The notes: generated by a model not told the origin, from the sequence alone. Positions 49,311 through 62,072 are shown, counted from the first letter of the stretch. The stretch is 64,000 nt of DNA from Thelonectria olida (GCA_020736575.1 JAGPYM010000024.1:372001-436000); one strand, 5' to 3'. Program-made: numbers and translations.

Positions 49311-52300
49311 TCATACTCGGTCAAGTACTTCGGGGCGTGCTCCTAAGCTCGCGACCAGACCCGACTTGAAGGAACGTACGTTCGTGATTTCCGTACCAAG
49401 GTCGGCTGCTGTTGTACCGAAAACAGCCAGCAGGTGACCTTGCTTCGCCTGCTCAACTCCGAGCGTCCTTGCTTGCTCCAGCAGCACCGAAATTGCCTTC
49501 TCCGACACCTTGAGACCCTCTCGGAGATGAGAGCCAAGGGACTCGACACTCTGCCAGATTGCTGGAACAGGATCCTTCGAGCCCAAGCCCTCCAGAAGGC
49601 CCCGCATTGTAGTATCGATGTTCGAGTCCTCAGTAAAGTACTTGGCGTATTCCTCCTTCAACTTTTGCTTCTCCTCCTGTGCAGACTCATGTGCCTTCTT
49701 CTCTGCCTCCTCTTGTCGCTCCTCAACACCATCAGCTTTTCCTAGGGCGTGAAGCTTGATAGACAACCTGGCTCGCTGGATCGAGGATGGGTGGAATTTC
49801 TTATTGTAAAAGTCCAAAATTTGCTGCTTCGTCAAGAGTTTGACGTTAGCCGCATCATGCTGAGCTATTACTGGTTAGCCCATTGCCTCCCCAACTCGAA
49901 TAGGAAGCACGTTCTGCACATACCAAGTTCGAAATCATAGAATTCGTTGGAAATCTGTTTCCAGTGTTGAGCTGACTCTTGGGCCAGGTTCGTCGGCTTT
50001 TCCAAGCATAGAGTAATCAAGCTTCGCTTGTGGCCCTCGAATTCGGCATCAGTCATATTGTGCAATGTCTCTGCGAACCTAGTCAAGAAAGCCTCAATTC
50101 GAGAGTCTAGATAATCGGGCGTCATCTCGCTCTGAATCAGAAAGTGGAGTCCGCAGGTCGTCCACATGGGTCGGTACCCACTGAAAACAATGTAGCCAAG
50201 CTGTTCCTTGGTTCTGAGCTGGTCGAAAGCTGGCTCGCGAAGAAGTTGGTCGAGAAGAAGTGTCTTAGCACGAAGCTCTCGGTCGCCCCTCTCTCCAACA
50301 GAAAGCCACGTCCCAATGCAGTGGTTGGCATTAGCAGGGTCCTTCAAAGTCTTATTGAAGACGTAATTAGAGCCAGGGGGTAAGACGAGTGACCTGAAAA
50401 TGGGCCATTGGGCCTGAGGTAGCACACGAGGCTTAAAGATAGACTCCACCATGTGCGTCAACTTCAATGCATCCTCCCGATACATATTTCCATGCACATA
50501 AACCTCAATATACAGTTGAGCTAGCAGTTGCTTCTGGAAATGTCGAACTCCATCAGCGGTAATATTGGGCAACGCTGCTTCGAGCTCCTCCACATTGAAA
50601 TACCTCTCCTCAGCATTCAGCCAGTTCATGTATTCGTCGACTTGTTGATAGGAGGGCTGTAGTTGCCAGTTGTTATACCCTCGAGTGAGTTGCTCCTTGA
50701 CGATTTCGAAGCGCTCCTCTTTAATATCAAGGTCCCGCATGGTTATCGCAACTTGTTCCAAAAGGACTGAAAGCTTATCGTTGTACCCGCTAATGTGCAG
50801 AAGGATGCCACGCGTGTCGAGGCGAACGTTGTACTGCAACCCAGCCAACTTTGCAGCATAAGAATACTCTTCCAGGGCATCACAAACCAATTGCAAGAAC
50901 ATGAGAGCTTTGACATTATTCTCGGCTGAAGCCAGGATAATTGGTGACTTCAAGCTAACAATAACGCTCGCAAGGGGGACCCAGAAGGTGTCATCCTTCT
51001 TCCACCAAGTACAAGCGATAGGATCGTTCCGAAGAACACAAGGAGCCAGAGCTGTTTTTTCAACATCCTTCTTCTCAACTTCGAGCTGGCTGGGAATGAA
51101 GTTGTTCTTGTGTGGTAGGTGTAGAGCAGAGAGGCGCTCTTCAGGGGTGGCCCATACAGCCTTCTCGAGTTCGGTCACCAACTTCATGGGGATCTTCTCG
51201 TACCGATACTCAGTTCCGTACCACTCCTCCTTCTGATCCCAGTTACCAGGAGAACTGCGAGACACAATCGTCATCCAGAAGTTGCCAGGGCGAAGGGTGT
51301 CCAAGGCCTTCTTGATTTCCTGAGGCTCGAATGTTCGCAGGCGATCGCTCAGAAGCCACTTGCGAGGTAAAGGCTTCTGCATGACAGAGCTAATCTTGCT
51401 CGTGAAACGGCTGGCTGGCGCCTTCGGCTGAAATTTAAAGTCGACATCCGCCATTCCCTTTTGCTCATCAAATATCCATTCCTGGGGCTCTGTCTCACGT
51501 AGAAGACTGACATACTGGAAGAAGATCTTGACGATTTCGGTATAGTTCTTCAGGCCCTATATCATCACATTAGCAATTCCATAATCCTAGTCGCGGCGAA
51601 AAGAAGCCATATTACCTCTTCTGTCAGGTAAAACCGCACGCTAAAGACACCTGGAGTGCCAGGGCAAATGGGATCGGCGCTGGCACTCAGGCCATTTGCC
51701 CATCCCTTGGTCTTGATGCATGCTATGATACTGCCGGGACCTTCATGTGCAATGAGGTGGCGAATGTAGCTACTAGGTTGCGAAGTATGCATGAACTCCT
51801 CATCGATAAAGGTGAAATGCAAGAAAAGCTCCCTAAAGTCTTTAACGGGCTTTGCAAAGCATTGCATGCCCATTTCAGATTTCCGGAAAGGAAGCTCCTC
51901 GGGCCAACGGTTAGGCTTGAGATTCTTATTGACCACAGGCGAGAACAGTTCTGCGACCCATTTCTGGAGGACGTCAAGGGACTCCCGACCAAGAACGACC
52001 AACTTCATCCGATTGGCTGAATAGTGCTTGGCATAGAAGTCGATGAATTTGTCCCGCACGTTAACGCCACGGGCTTCAGGAAGAGTCTTCAGAACCTCGA
52101 AGTTACCGGTATTGAAGTTATGGTATGGGTGTTTAGGGTTTGAGAGAGACTTTTCAAGCTGATGAAGTCGCCAGATGTCATCTCGCAAGTTCTTCTTATT
52201 CTCCGAGTCAACAGCCTTGAGCTCCCTGTCTAGGGTGCTAGGTAGAAAGAGAGGATCAATGAAGAACTGGGCAAAACGATTGAGAGCCCCAAGTAAAGGC

Positions 52301-52798
52301 GAGGGGTTGCTGTCAGAGGGGTCCTCGTCATTCGTCGGCTTTGCACCCACGTCGAAAAAGTAATTAGTCGATGTAGAGCCGGTATATGCATTAGAACTTC
52401 CCGACTGAGCAGACAAATACTGATGGTATTCGTTCTCGACGGGGAACTTCTTGGTACCCATGAAGAGGAGCTACAAGGGGCGGCAGGGTCAATTAACTTG
52501 TCCAGGACTCAATTGACGTGAATGAATGTTCAGGGCTTACATGTTCAACGGCGTGAGCCGTACCGGGCATATCCGTCTCATCGCTAAAATTGCCAACGTT
52601 GATATCGAGAGCAGCGCTGGCCTTATCCGTCTCGGGGTCGTGGACTAGCAGAGCCTCGAGATCGTTGTGCAGGCGAATAAGTCGATATTCACGGTCATCG
52701 AGTGATGGCTTCTCCAGGTCGTCGGCAAGCAATGCCACAATAGACGTAGGCCCGCCGTGTCCGGCGGAGATCTCTTCCTCATGCTGCGAGTGAGACAT
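49311..52798 (-). CDS. STE23: M16 metallopeptidase, Ste23/insulysin type (1099 aa)
   Basis: Exons 52,798-52,541, 52,470-51,616, 51,556-49,924 and 49,864-49,311; introns of 59-70 bases restore one frame of 1099 residues, about the usual length in Eurotiales. The inverted zinc motif HAVEH (82-86) is split from LLFMGTKKFPVENEYHQYL by intron 1. The third zinc ligand is Glu176 in ELKAVDSENKKN. All four M16 half-domains are present, including the C-terminal FYPSF-like region (KKFHPSSIQRARLSI). The start MSHSQHEEE was chosen over an upstream in-frame Met because the extra 41 residues are atypical. The enzyme degrades short peptides in the cytosol; the yeast relative helps mature a-factor. It looks intact and conserved, unlike its left neighbours, and probably belongs to the core genome. 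Confidence 0.92.
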
Positions 52799-54380
52799 AG
52801 TGGGAGCAAGTGACGAAATATAACAGCTCAGCCCTGGCGTCAAAGCGATACAGAAAATCCAGATATGTCTGATAGAGATAATAGGAGAGTTAATAAAAGC
52901 CGCGGCTTGGAGCTGTGCCATGAGGTGAGGTAATATATACCTGGCAGCTAGTCGACCAAGCGCGGCGATATCAGTTCAGGCGGCCGTGCGACACCACGGC
53001 GACACGAACGTGACTCCGCCGGCGATGTGCAGCTGGTTGCCATTCGAGCAAGGCAGACGAGTCACGCGTATTTCTTTCAAGCTTATTGGATCGATGTGAG
53101 CTGATGCAGTGACGCGCCACGCCTTGCTCACGCGCTGAACTACGGAGACGTGTTGGATCGTCGTGTTTAAGGCTTGCCTTATGGGACGCGTTCTGACGGC
53201 AACGGCACAGAGGGCCGATGCGGAGAACTGGGTGGGCAAGGCATCGAAGCGATACTGGCAAATAGAAGCCGAGATGTTTAGTAGGGGAGCTCTACGAGGA
53301 GTTTCTAAGGGGCCTTGTTCACAAGAGTCGAGCTCCCTAGCCGTGCGAGCGGCCGGCGGGTGAGCTCGCTGTGCCTCGGCGTCGCGACAGCTTCAGTGTC
53401 TGTTTCTTTGTTTGACGGTAGCACACAATTGGCCGGAAGGATACCGATGGAGCCTGGTATTCAAACTCCAGAGTGAGGCCGGGGCTCGCGTATAGTTGGG
53501 ACGCGCCTTTCTCAATCCCTACCAATTTTATTATTAAAATCATCACTCCATGAACGGGGCTTAACTATAGAAATTTTGAAGTATTGAGGTTAGAAACCCT
53601 CATTCTGCCTCCGGTTGGCTCCACGCCCGTTTCCAACTGTGTCAGTGTCGATACAGCTGCAGAGCTCATGGATCCCACACCACTATGTCCAAGGGCGATC
53701 AGTGTGTTGTCGTTCACGCGTGCAACGCGCTACGTAATCAAGCAGACATGCATGGACGCGATATGTAGCAAGGCAGCCGCTCAATGGCTTCGAGGCCCTT
53801 GGTCTTCAGCACTCTCCTACCGCGGCATAGAGTGCGTTGGCTCACCTGTCGATGCTATTCGCTCAACTACAGCGACAACAGACGTCATGCGGTCGGCGAT
53901 TTCCCTATTTGGAATACGGTAGTAGATGTGTGCACGTCTGAAGCGTTTGCTGCTTGCCTATGGCAACCTCCATGTCATGAATCGCGTATCACCATGGGAC
54001 GAACACGCAACGTGTGAAAAGGCGAATCGCAGACATAACGCGGATTCCTTAACACGCGTGACCTGGCCGGCGCTCAATAAGTGTCTAGCTGTGTGAAAGA
54101 GCCCAAGCGGAGCCGACCTGAGCTCAATAGATGGCCACCCAACTTAGAACGCGCCGGCGCGTCTTATGAAGTAAGCCCAAAGTACTCCTCTCCCGAGGTT
54201 TCTTTCTGCTGGAACTTGACAACTCCTCTCTCAGGTATCCCGTCTCTTCGCAACCCGACACGTCTCTTCTCTCGCCCCTCTCTGCTTCCGGCCTTATTCC
54301 CAACCGACTCTCCTAATATCTGCAAGATAACCAGCCTCGTCCTGGCTCTTGTGATTTTGCTCCTCCCCAGGTTGGCGCCT
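52799..54380. other. Long intergenic region
   Basis: No gene supported in about 1.6 kb. A GTCGGCGATTTCC block near 53,893 also occurs inside the dispersed repeat at 39,811-39,968, so a small repeat fragment may be present. The right end is CT-rich, as is common in fungal promoters and leaders of constitutive genes. Confidence 0.45.
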
Positions 54381-54385
54381 CCGAT

Positions 54386-55728
54386 TTGCCCCGTCTCATC
54401 CAGCTTGTCTTATCTCTGCCTTGTCCTACTATCTCAAGCACGAGACTCTTGGGTACCTCTCATACCACCGAACCCGGTACGAGTCGCCGGGCTGGCCCAA
54501 CTCAAGTCCAAGACTCCGCTCTGCCTCCTGCGGGCAGATCGGGCGCACCGGCTGTCACCGTGGATATCGCCGCTCTGCTTAAGGCTCAGGACTCTGATGA
54601 GTCTTCTGTTTCTCCGCCTAGACACCTGTTTCGCTAGCTCTGCTCCTCTTCCTCCGGCCCACGCATCTATGCCAACCGCAGTTTCCGCACCAGCTCCTCC
54701 ACCAGTCTCCCTATCCCACCCACCCCCACAAAGCCTTCTTCCGCTCCAACTCGGCCAGCTATGCATATTGTACCGCCTGTATCCCCTGCAGGAAGGCGCA
54801 GCATGCTTCCTCACACCTCAGATCAGCCCGTGAAGAAGCAGAATAAGTGGTGTCCGGAAGAAGATGCCCTCATCATCGAGCTCCGGGGAGGGAGAATGAA
54901 ATGGGAAGACATTTCGAAGCGTCTTCCAGGGCGGAGTGCCATCAGTTGTCGGCTTCACTACCAGAACTACCTGGAACGCAGAAGTGAATGGGACGAGGAG
55001 CGCAAGAACAAACTTGCAAGACTGTACGAGAGGTAAGAACTACAAATCAAAGCTTCAGAGACCCCGAATCACAATAGAGCCCGCCTTCTAAATTAATTCC
55101 CCAGCCCAAGAGACCAGCTAATATTAGCAATAGATTCAAGCCAGAAATGTGGGCAAAGGTTGCGGGTGAAATGGCTGTCCCCTGGCGAGCAGCAGAGGCC
55201 ATGCACTGGCAACTTGGTGAATCTGATATGGCACGTCGAGCTGGTGTGATTCCTTTCTCCCTGGTTTCAGTCAATATGGACAATAACGCCAACCACCGAA
55301 ACTCTCCCTCTCGCAGCCACGCTCACTCGCAGTCTCAGGGGAGCTCTGTAGCACCGTCTCGAGCTCTCTGTAACCAACCCATGCTCATGGCTGATCCCAA
55401 CGGAGTCCACGGATCGCAGCCACCTCCACGAGGAGGCCCACTCCCTGGAGTCGCCGAACTCACTACAGGGATCAGCCCCTACAGCAGCCCCGCAGGGGCT
55501 GCTATTGTCCCTATGACTGCTCAACTGACCCAAACGTCTCCGACCCTCGCTGGCTACTCAATGAAAACGACTAGATCGAAGCGACGAGCCAGCCCTGACC
55601 GCCTCCAACGGGAGTCGAGCCGACGACGCATGGCACAGGTTGTCACCCCCTCTCCTAACATTACAGGATCAGGGGGGAGCGAGTTTACGGGCGAACGAGG
55701 AGCTGGACTTGATTTTGTTTTGGTATGA
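54386..55728 (+). CDS. Myb/SANT-like protein
   Basis: The clear part starts at the ATG at 54,761 or upstream. A SANT/Myb repeat KKQNKWCPEEDALIIELRGG, then MKWEDISKRLPGRSAISCRL and HYQNYLERRSEW, ends at an intron (GTAAGA...CAATAG, about 55,035-55,132). Exon 2 continues FKPEMWAKVAGEMAVPWRAA, then LGESDMARRAGV, and a Ser/Pro-rich tail with a basic patch (RSKRRASPDRLQRESSRRR). The same frame is open from 54,386 (VTVDIAALLKAQDSDESS) but crosses a TAG at 54,635-54,637, so either a short intron removes it, the allele is truncated, or translation starts downstream. Probably a nuclear DNA-binding regulator. A position next to the peptidase suggests core genome. Confidence 0.7.
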
Positions 55729-56044
55729 TCAGCTAGGGCTAGGAACTGAGGTTTGTTTTAGGATAGCAGGCGACTATGAAATGGCGACGTATGGTACTGG
55801 GTATATCAAGAGGAAATAAACTTAAAGGGTGGGGATAATGGGATAGTCTTACTTAATACACTCAACTTGATACCACTATAGATCATATACCTAGCTAGCA
55901 GGGATACAAACCTGGACTCGGCGGCCAAGAAACAAGACCAACGAGTCCGGTTCTGCACCACTGTCTAGGGCTTACTAGGGAATGAGGATAAATTCTTCTA
56001 AACTACATCATACACACTTCATCCAGTCCCGGGTGTGCGGCCTG

Positions 56045-57041
56045 CATATGTCGATTGAAGTTGTGCCTTCGACTGAAGACATGGCTTTCCGCGCGGACTT
56101 AGGACAGCCCTTCGCTATACATCGGAAGCCATTACCATTTATGTGAATGCTGGCGTGTCGTTTTAGGTTCCTTTCTGTTGCAAAGGTCTTAGTGCAGCCT
56201 GGGAATAGACATATCTTGTTTTTAATATGACACTTTTGGTGTTTTCTGTGTAATGCGTGTTAATGGGCAACTCTACCTTTTAGGTTCGTCTTCGACTTAC
56301 CTACCTTAGGTCTGATTCGTAATAAACTGCTTCATGTCCGTCACTTCCACTGTCTTTCGAACCATCTAGCGAAACCCTAGGAGTTGCGGTAATTTCGTCT
56401 GACTGTGATGCGCTGTCTTTTCTCCCACCGCCGCTCAAAGGCATGGGGGGACGAATTGCGCGGCTTTGCGGCAGTAGTGGTCGGAACGGTGGCTTGAACT
56501 GGTTGGTCTGTCGTCTAGGTGAAGGGCTATGTGGTAGGAGGAGCCTGAGCTGGAGCGGATGGGGTGAAGGTAGATGGCTGTGTGCGGGAGTTGCGGCAAT
56601 TCCGCCTTCATAGCCATCCTGGAACTCGCGTGCGGGCCGATAAACAACCTCGCGCGAGTCTGGATGTGTCTTTTGTAAGGTGTCTGGATACAAGTCTATC
56701 CATTGGTCGAGAAGGGGTCGAGTGAGGTTTTCGTCTGTGTCTGGAGCGGGCATTGACTTGACGATCGCCTTGCGGCTACTTGCCTGGTCGTCTGGGACTT
56801 CTGTCTTACGCTTTCGGTCGTTTGAAGTATTGGAAGTATCGGGAGCGTGCCTTTTTCTTAGGTGGGAATCGAAGTTACGCTGACGTTTGAATCCACGGCC
56901 AGGAACAGCGCGATTACAGCCAGCATAAGTGCAAAAGATGGATATATCACTGTGAGCCTCTCGCTCATGACGGGTGACGGCGATAGCGGAACCGAACCGG
57001 ATATCCATGCAAGACTCAGCCTTACAGCGGTAAGGCTTCAT
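56045..57041 (-). CDS. C2H2 zinc-finger protein with a possible frame break
   Basis: Exon 1 (57,041-about 56,305) encodes CKAESCMDIRFGSAIAVTRH and CTYAGCNRAVPGRGFKRQRN then FDSHLRKRH, two C2H2-like fingers, and then a Pro/Ser-rich linker (LPSPHPLQLRLLLPHSPSPR). A donor (AAG|GTAGGT near 56,303) could lead to a second exon encoding ICLFPGCTKTFATERNLKRH and CIAKGCPKSAR, where a 1-base change is needed to continue as VFSRRHNFNRHMQAAHPGL to a stop near 56,045. Four fingers would be present if both joins are right. The extended 3' half is less certain than exon 1. The ATG at 57,041 follows a probable upstream intron end, so a further 5' exon is possible. Confidence 0.5.
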
Positions 57042-58718
57042 TCAGGTGGCTATCCACAAATGTTCTTCGCAGGTTAGTACATTTAAGTAAAATGAGTAGA
57101 TATTAAGAATCAAACTAGTCTTACTTGTGCATATATATATACATACTGGGCTTATATCTGCAGCGGGCGTCAGCCTCCCATGGGCAATAGTAGAATCCAT
57201 CTTCTGCCTTATGCGGTTCATTGACTTCGCAGTCAATACTGAGCAGGTTAAAGTTAATAATAGAACTATAACGATCTCTACAGCTGGGAAATACATCCTA
57301 GGTAACTGGCAGCCAATCTCGGGAGAAGAGCTCGTCTTGTGTTGCGACAGTTGATCTGTGGTGGTGGGGGAGTGACACTGCTTTCTTGTGAGATATGTAT
57401 ATTAAAATAATTCTCAATCTGCCTACCTGATTGGCATCTGTGAACCAATCCGAACCTTTCTAGTTCAACTCCTCTTCCTGGTGCGCACTATACTGATTGT
57501 ATAGTTCATTAGGTAGTTGTCGGAGATTACCAGGCGTAAAGGAGCTATATATTTAAAAAGGCTAAGGATTATTATTAGTAGCCGTAAGAACTTTATTAGG
57601 GATAAGCCCTCTAATAGCGAGGTCAATGGGGGGAGTAGCCTCGTCAAAAGATTCCATGAGCATACTTACGAATAACTGGTTGCTCCAGTCTGAGTAGTTC
57701 CCAAAAGCATCCATAAGGACAGAGAGCTTGTCGATAAGAAAGGATGTAGTAATGGGGTTGTAGAAAGTAGTAGCTAAAGATAGCTTAAATGTACGGTATG
57801 CTGTAAGATGGTATAACAGTTAAGAGGCCAGCAGCTCTGGGATTTGAGGTAAAAGTGACATGTTAGGAGTAGCAGGTTGGCTATTGCAATTTATCTAGAT
57901 TCTCACATCTTAGGGGGCAGAAGGCAAACATTATGTTCCTCTGACAGAATGGTTCGCAAGTTGGTTTGCAAACTGGTAAAGGGGATTGTTTGAATCAACA
58001 AGGCAAATTCACTGTGTGAGCCAGTTCTAAGTACCCAAGCACAGTAACCAGGGCTGCCTTAATGTTTCAGAGGAATCAAGGAGGGGAGCATTAACCCACC
58101 CTGAGTGAGTTCATGCTTGCCAGCCACACTACCAGTCTTTTGTTTTTCTCTTTAACCAATCGGACATGCCAATTTCTAATGGTCGCAGATGGCGCTGGCT
58201 CACCCGATCAACAACAACACGAGCTCCATGAAGCCCACGTAGGTGTTAAAACACAAGGATGCGAAACCCTTGTCCGTGAGAAACGCATACATCCGCACCA
58301 TGGATGATTATAAACTAACCATCCCAAGAGATCTCGATCACCCTTAACACGTGTTTCGAAGGCCTTGGTACGTAAATGGCGAAGCGGACCTGGAGCTGAG
58401 GGCGCATGCGATTACGCAAGGGGTGGCTAGGCTGGCCTGGCAACGAAGATGCTGTGGGAGTGACCTTTGGTTGGATATGGTTCACTCCCTTGCAGATGTC
58501 AGCTCGGCGATTGGACAAAATCCAAGGCCGGCGGGTTGGACAAGGGGTACGATCACAATTTACCAGCTCAAGCCTAAGCAATGGACAAGTGAATTTGTCG
58601 CGGCGGGCCATACAGCTTCCGCCCAGTCTGCATCGAGATGCGAAATTGATTCCCAAGTTGAGTGTCACACGTGCTCGATTAAGATATATCCACAACCGCA
58701 TGAAATTGATATAATAAA
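57042..58718. other. AT-rich spacer
   Basis: About 1.7 kb, AT-rich from 57,370 to 57,900. No coding potential I can support. Overlapping open frames at 58,113-58,720 on both strands have no domain features. Confidence 0.45.
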
Positions 58719-59680
58719 TCACATTTCTCTCAGATAGAGTCTTTGCTTCCTATTGCTCCGTCTCCTCCTATGCAACTCCGTTGCTAAGATAGTTAGCCGG
58801 TTCGCGCAGACTTTGCAAATGCCATTCGAATGACGATGTTGAGTGGGTTGAATGCAGCTACTGTAGTGGAGCTTTTTGCATTTATCACTATTGAATATAT
58901 TAGTAAGAACTTCTGGGATACTAACATCAGGCTGCTTGGGGGAGGTAGTACAAACCATTGAATCATGTAGTCGTCCTTGATGTTAAATCCCATTTTTGAG
59001 CAGAGACACCGCATCTTCCCTATCTCAACTGCCGCATCTCTATTGTATTGGGGCCTTGTTGTTACCGTCGACAAGTCATGTTCTAGGAGACCTCCCCGAC
59101 TCTTTGGTCCAGAAGACCTTTGGATACAAGCTCTCCCACCCACAGGTTGGATTCCTAAGGCCTCTTTTCTCCCCTTGCGACTCGTCCGGCTGCGGCTTTG
59201 GATGAGCTCCGGCCTGTTGCATCCCGTAGAGGGCAGTCTGGTGCCCCCAGGATTCGGTGAGAGAGGTTTGTCTTCAATTGGAGTTCCCACCTCTAATCTC
59301 GGGGTTATTGCTTCGGCCGACTCTGGCGTGTGTTCTCGCAGGGCCGGCTGAACATCTCGCTGATCTGCTGGTCGAGATATTGCGATCGGTCCCCGAAGGT
59401 CATGCTTGTTCGGTGTACACGGGGCAGCGTCCGCTGCTACCGTTATTGAGTTCATAAGTGATTTGGGAGGGACGTATTCTTGTTGTGGCCAGATATCTTG
59501 CTGATTCACTAATGGCAGCAGCGTATTCGATTCGATCAAGTTGAGATCGAAGGGAATTGAACTTAAGGCATGGCCTGATAAGAACGTGTCCCAATCGCTA
59601 GTAAGGGCATCCATTGGTGTCGGCACTGAATACCAAGATAGGTCAGCTTGACAGTCCAACTGGCCCAAACTGTGGTCCAT
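58719..59680 (-). CDS. PHD-finger-like protein (297 aa), two exons
   Basis: Exon 1 is 59,680-58,956 and exon 2 is 58,887-58,719, with a 68-base intron (GTTTGT...CAATAG) that completes a Cys codon; 297 residues from MDHSLGQLDCQADLSW. The N-terminal 230 residues are low-complexity. The C-terminus has a Cys4-His-Cys3 arrangement: RCLCSKMGFNIKDDYMIQ, then CDKCKKLHYSSC, then GICKVC, as in PHD fingers (note IQCDKC and the LHYSSC step). PHD fingers read histone tails, often methylated H3K4. The spacing of the last pair is compatible but the finger is short. It ends with a basic tail (HRRRRSNRKQRLYLREM). A longer open frame upstream is membrane-like and probably not translated. Confidence 0.65.
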
Positions 59681-60097
59681 TTGAGAAGGAGGACAGATGG
59701 TGAGTAGTAGAAGTAACGAAAGGAGGCAAACAATCAGAATGTAATAGAAAAGAAAATTCAATTTCCAAATGATGTTCAATACAATGGGAGTGTTCGTGGT
59801 AGACAAGGAGGGTTATTGTGGCAATTAGCACGTCCGACCGGACAGACGAATGGTAAACAAAAGTGGTAGGCCGAAGAATACCTCAACCTGCAGCCAGCAT
59901 TCAGACGTGTGTCTTGACAAAATCCCAACTATCTGCGCTCTCTAACAACCATCCACATAACCATTCGGAAAGCGTGCTCCTGCATGATGCCGGGCCTAAA
60001 TTGTGCGACGCACTGTTTTGAGCTCAACGCAGGGGTGCGAATAGGGGTAGGGCTGCTCAAAACCCCGCTGAAAGGTGGGTCTTCGGTACAGTGCACA

Positions 60098-60182
60098 GAG
60101 GGAAGGCGGGAGAGGGAGGGAGAGAGGGAGGGAGAGAGGGAGAGAGGGAGGGAGAGAGGGAGAGAGGGAGGGAGAGAGAGGG
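60098..60182 (+). repeat. GGGA/GA-rich microsatellite, left
   Basis: A purine tract of GGGAGAGA-type units, about 85 bases. A similar tract lies at 61,726-61,800. The two flank the small genes at 60,433 and 61,304. Confidence 0.85.
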
Positions 60183-60432
60183 AAGGCGGTATTTCACGTG
60201 ATACAGATGGGCGGGTCGACCCACTGAGCCCCGCTTGAGTAATTACTGCCTTTTGCGGCCTAAGGCACTATCTAAGTCATATTCGCAAGCGCATTCGTTT
60301 CACAAAAAATAAAAAATAAATTTCAAATAACCCGCAATGTCTTGCCATTTTCTACCCTAAAGGCCATTTTACAAATAGCTACAAGCTTCTTCCTGCGCCA
60401 TCAGCTCAGTGTTCGCATCGCATACCAGGGTA

Positions 60433-60797
60433 ATGAGACGTGTTACCATCGCAAAGCCTTGTTCAGACGATGAACTCGTTCAAAAATGCAAAGACGAGGT
60501 ATTATTAGCGCCTCCATGACTCTACCCACGCAATGCTGATTCTGTTTGTAGACAGGGAAGGACTGTTCAGTCATCACGTGGTCACGCCCCGGCGATCTTG
60601 ACGAGTCAAATCCTGATGATACTCTCGTAGCTATCATTGTCGAGTTAGATCAATCAACACAGGGTAGTGTACGAGTTTACGAAGGGAAGGAGTTTATTGG
60701 TCTGGTTGGTATGACGAAGGACTTGGTTCTGGTCCCATGGGAGAAGGGGTGGAGCTACATGTGTTTTCAGCGACAACATATTGGCGAAGTCAGATGA
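60433..60797 (+). CDS. Novel small protein (103 aa), two exons
   Basis: Exons 60,433-60,498 (22 codons) and 60,552-60,797 (82 codons), joined in phase 0 by a 53-base intron (GTATTA...TTTGTAG, branch TGCTGATT). It reads MRRVTIAKPCSDDELVQK, then TGKDCSVITWSRPGDLDE, DDTLVAIIVELDQ, GSVRVYEGKEFIGLVG and VLVPWEKGWSYMCFQRQ. The beta-rich pattern looks like a small folded domain. No family recognised. Exon 2 has no internal Met near its start, so a simple ATG-to-stop scan misses the gene. Confidence 0.5.
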
Positions 60798-61039
60798 ACA
60801 TATCGCGCTACATTATCCGCCTCCGATTTTTCAATATTTCCCTGGCCATTGTTTCACTACACTGAAATGTGATGAAAGGGCGAAGATCGTGATCAGGCAT
60901 CGTAAGCTTGACGTGTGGCTGCGGCTCGTTAACGAGAGCGCTGATTGCATCTAAGCGTTTAAGCACGTAAACAGATCCTCCCATCGGGGCTTAGAAGGGT
61001 CAGCGTAGACACTCAGGAGCTTTTCGTATACGCACTGTC

Positions 61040-61699
61040 TGTTGGCAGAGGTTCCGCTTCCGCCTCTTCAAGCTCTTCACTTTCATTGTCCGATATTATT
61101 GCCTCGCTCGCTCTTTCGTTTCGCGATTCATTCTCAGGGCGAACGGTCGGTATATCAGAATCGTCGGTTGAGGTACGGCAACGTTTCGACGGGGTTGACC
61201 CTAATGTGTCTTCGTTTCGGCGTCGCTTTAGAGAGCGGCTTGTTGAGGATTGAGAAGCATCGACAAAAGATTAGCCTTAAGCATAATAGGTGAGACGAGT
61301 TTGCTAACCTGATTTGAGGGCGGCATTCTGTAAGTCCGTGGCATAAACAACGAAATGTTCGGGGATCTCTGTGACATTCAACCACTCTCTGTAGTCCTTT
61401 ACGAAAGCATCGACTGATTGCAGAGCACTTGACGACAATGCGTGAATGGCAAAGAAAAATTCCGTGTGTCCAAAGTGCTTGTTGATGGAATTGAGAATAC
61501 TTTGCCCGGTTTTGTGCCTGTATGTTGCAGAACTCGAGAGTGATTCCCAATCGTCGGGTGTTTCGTTTAGTAGCTTGAGGTTCCGGTCCCGTAAATCGGA
61601 CTGTTTCGTCGCTGGATATGTCGCAGTCTGAAAGTGTTGATACACCTCCTGTAAAGATTTCTTTAAATGAGGTTTCATAGCGAAGGGGGCGTCGATCAA
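61040..61699 (-). CDS. Unknown helical protein with acidic tail, join uncertain
   Basis: The first frame (61,699-61,304) encodes 131 residues, mostly helical (MKPHLKKSLQEVYQHFQTAT, TPDDWESLSSSATYRHKTG, NSINKHFGHTEFFFAIHALS, AFVKDYREWLNVTEIPEHF). It ends at a GTTAGC donor. Downstream, one frame reads like a natural acidic nuclear tail (SKRCRTSTDDSDIPTV, ASEAIISDNESEELEEAEAE) to a stop near 61,023. However, no GT-AG pair I tried joins it in frame; the phase-correct AAAG acceptor gives a shorter basic tail instead. Either the gene has a frameshift or I misplaced the junction. No family recognised. Confidence 0.45.
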
Positions 61700-61725
61700 A
61701 ATGTAGTAGAAAACACAAGAGGTAA

Positions 61726-61800
61726 GGAAGGAGAGAGGGAGGGAGAGGGAGAGGGAGAGGGAGAGAGGGAGGGAGAGGGAGGGAGAGGGAGAGAGGGGAG
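61726..61800 (+). repeat. GGGA/GA-rich microsatellite, right
   Basis: GGGAGGGAGAGGGAGA-type purine repeat directly upstream of the minus-strand gene starting at 61,699; probably promoter-proximal. Confidence 0.85.
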
Positions 61801-62072
61801 AGAAGATTAGGTTGGCCTCTTACGGACTAGGGGCTGCATCTGGTGGGGGCTGAAATTGGTCCAATAGGAACCTATCTGGATACTCCATATCACTCACATC
61901 ACATCACCAACAACTTCGGAGGTCGTTGGAACAGAGATGCAATACCCAGGCGCAATGGATGTGTACAATGATGTATTAAAAGAATTGATCTCTTATCCCT
62001 TTTGGTACAAGAAAGCCCATTGCCAACCGTTTACATCTTTGCATCTTTGGACACCAGAACCAGTAGCATGAC

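Noticed and set aside
55895..55975. tRNA-like sequence on the minus strand (GGTTTGTATCCC resembling a T arm)
   Set aside because: The T stem does not pair properly and no acceptor stem or anticodon arm can be drawn; tRNAscan-SE would decide. It could be a tRNA-derived relic.
58351..58722. Overlapping frames of 100-135 residues on both strands
   Set aside because: No start context, domain or splice support; mutually antisense.
59681..59806. Longer start of the PHD-finger gene with a hydrophobic N-terminus
   Set aside because: The extension (LLSLLLLLTICPPSQ) would place a nuclear-type finger protein in the membrane; the downstream ATG at 59,680 is more plausible.
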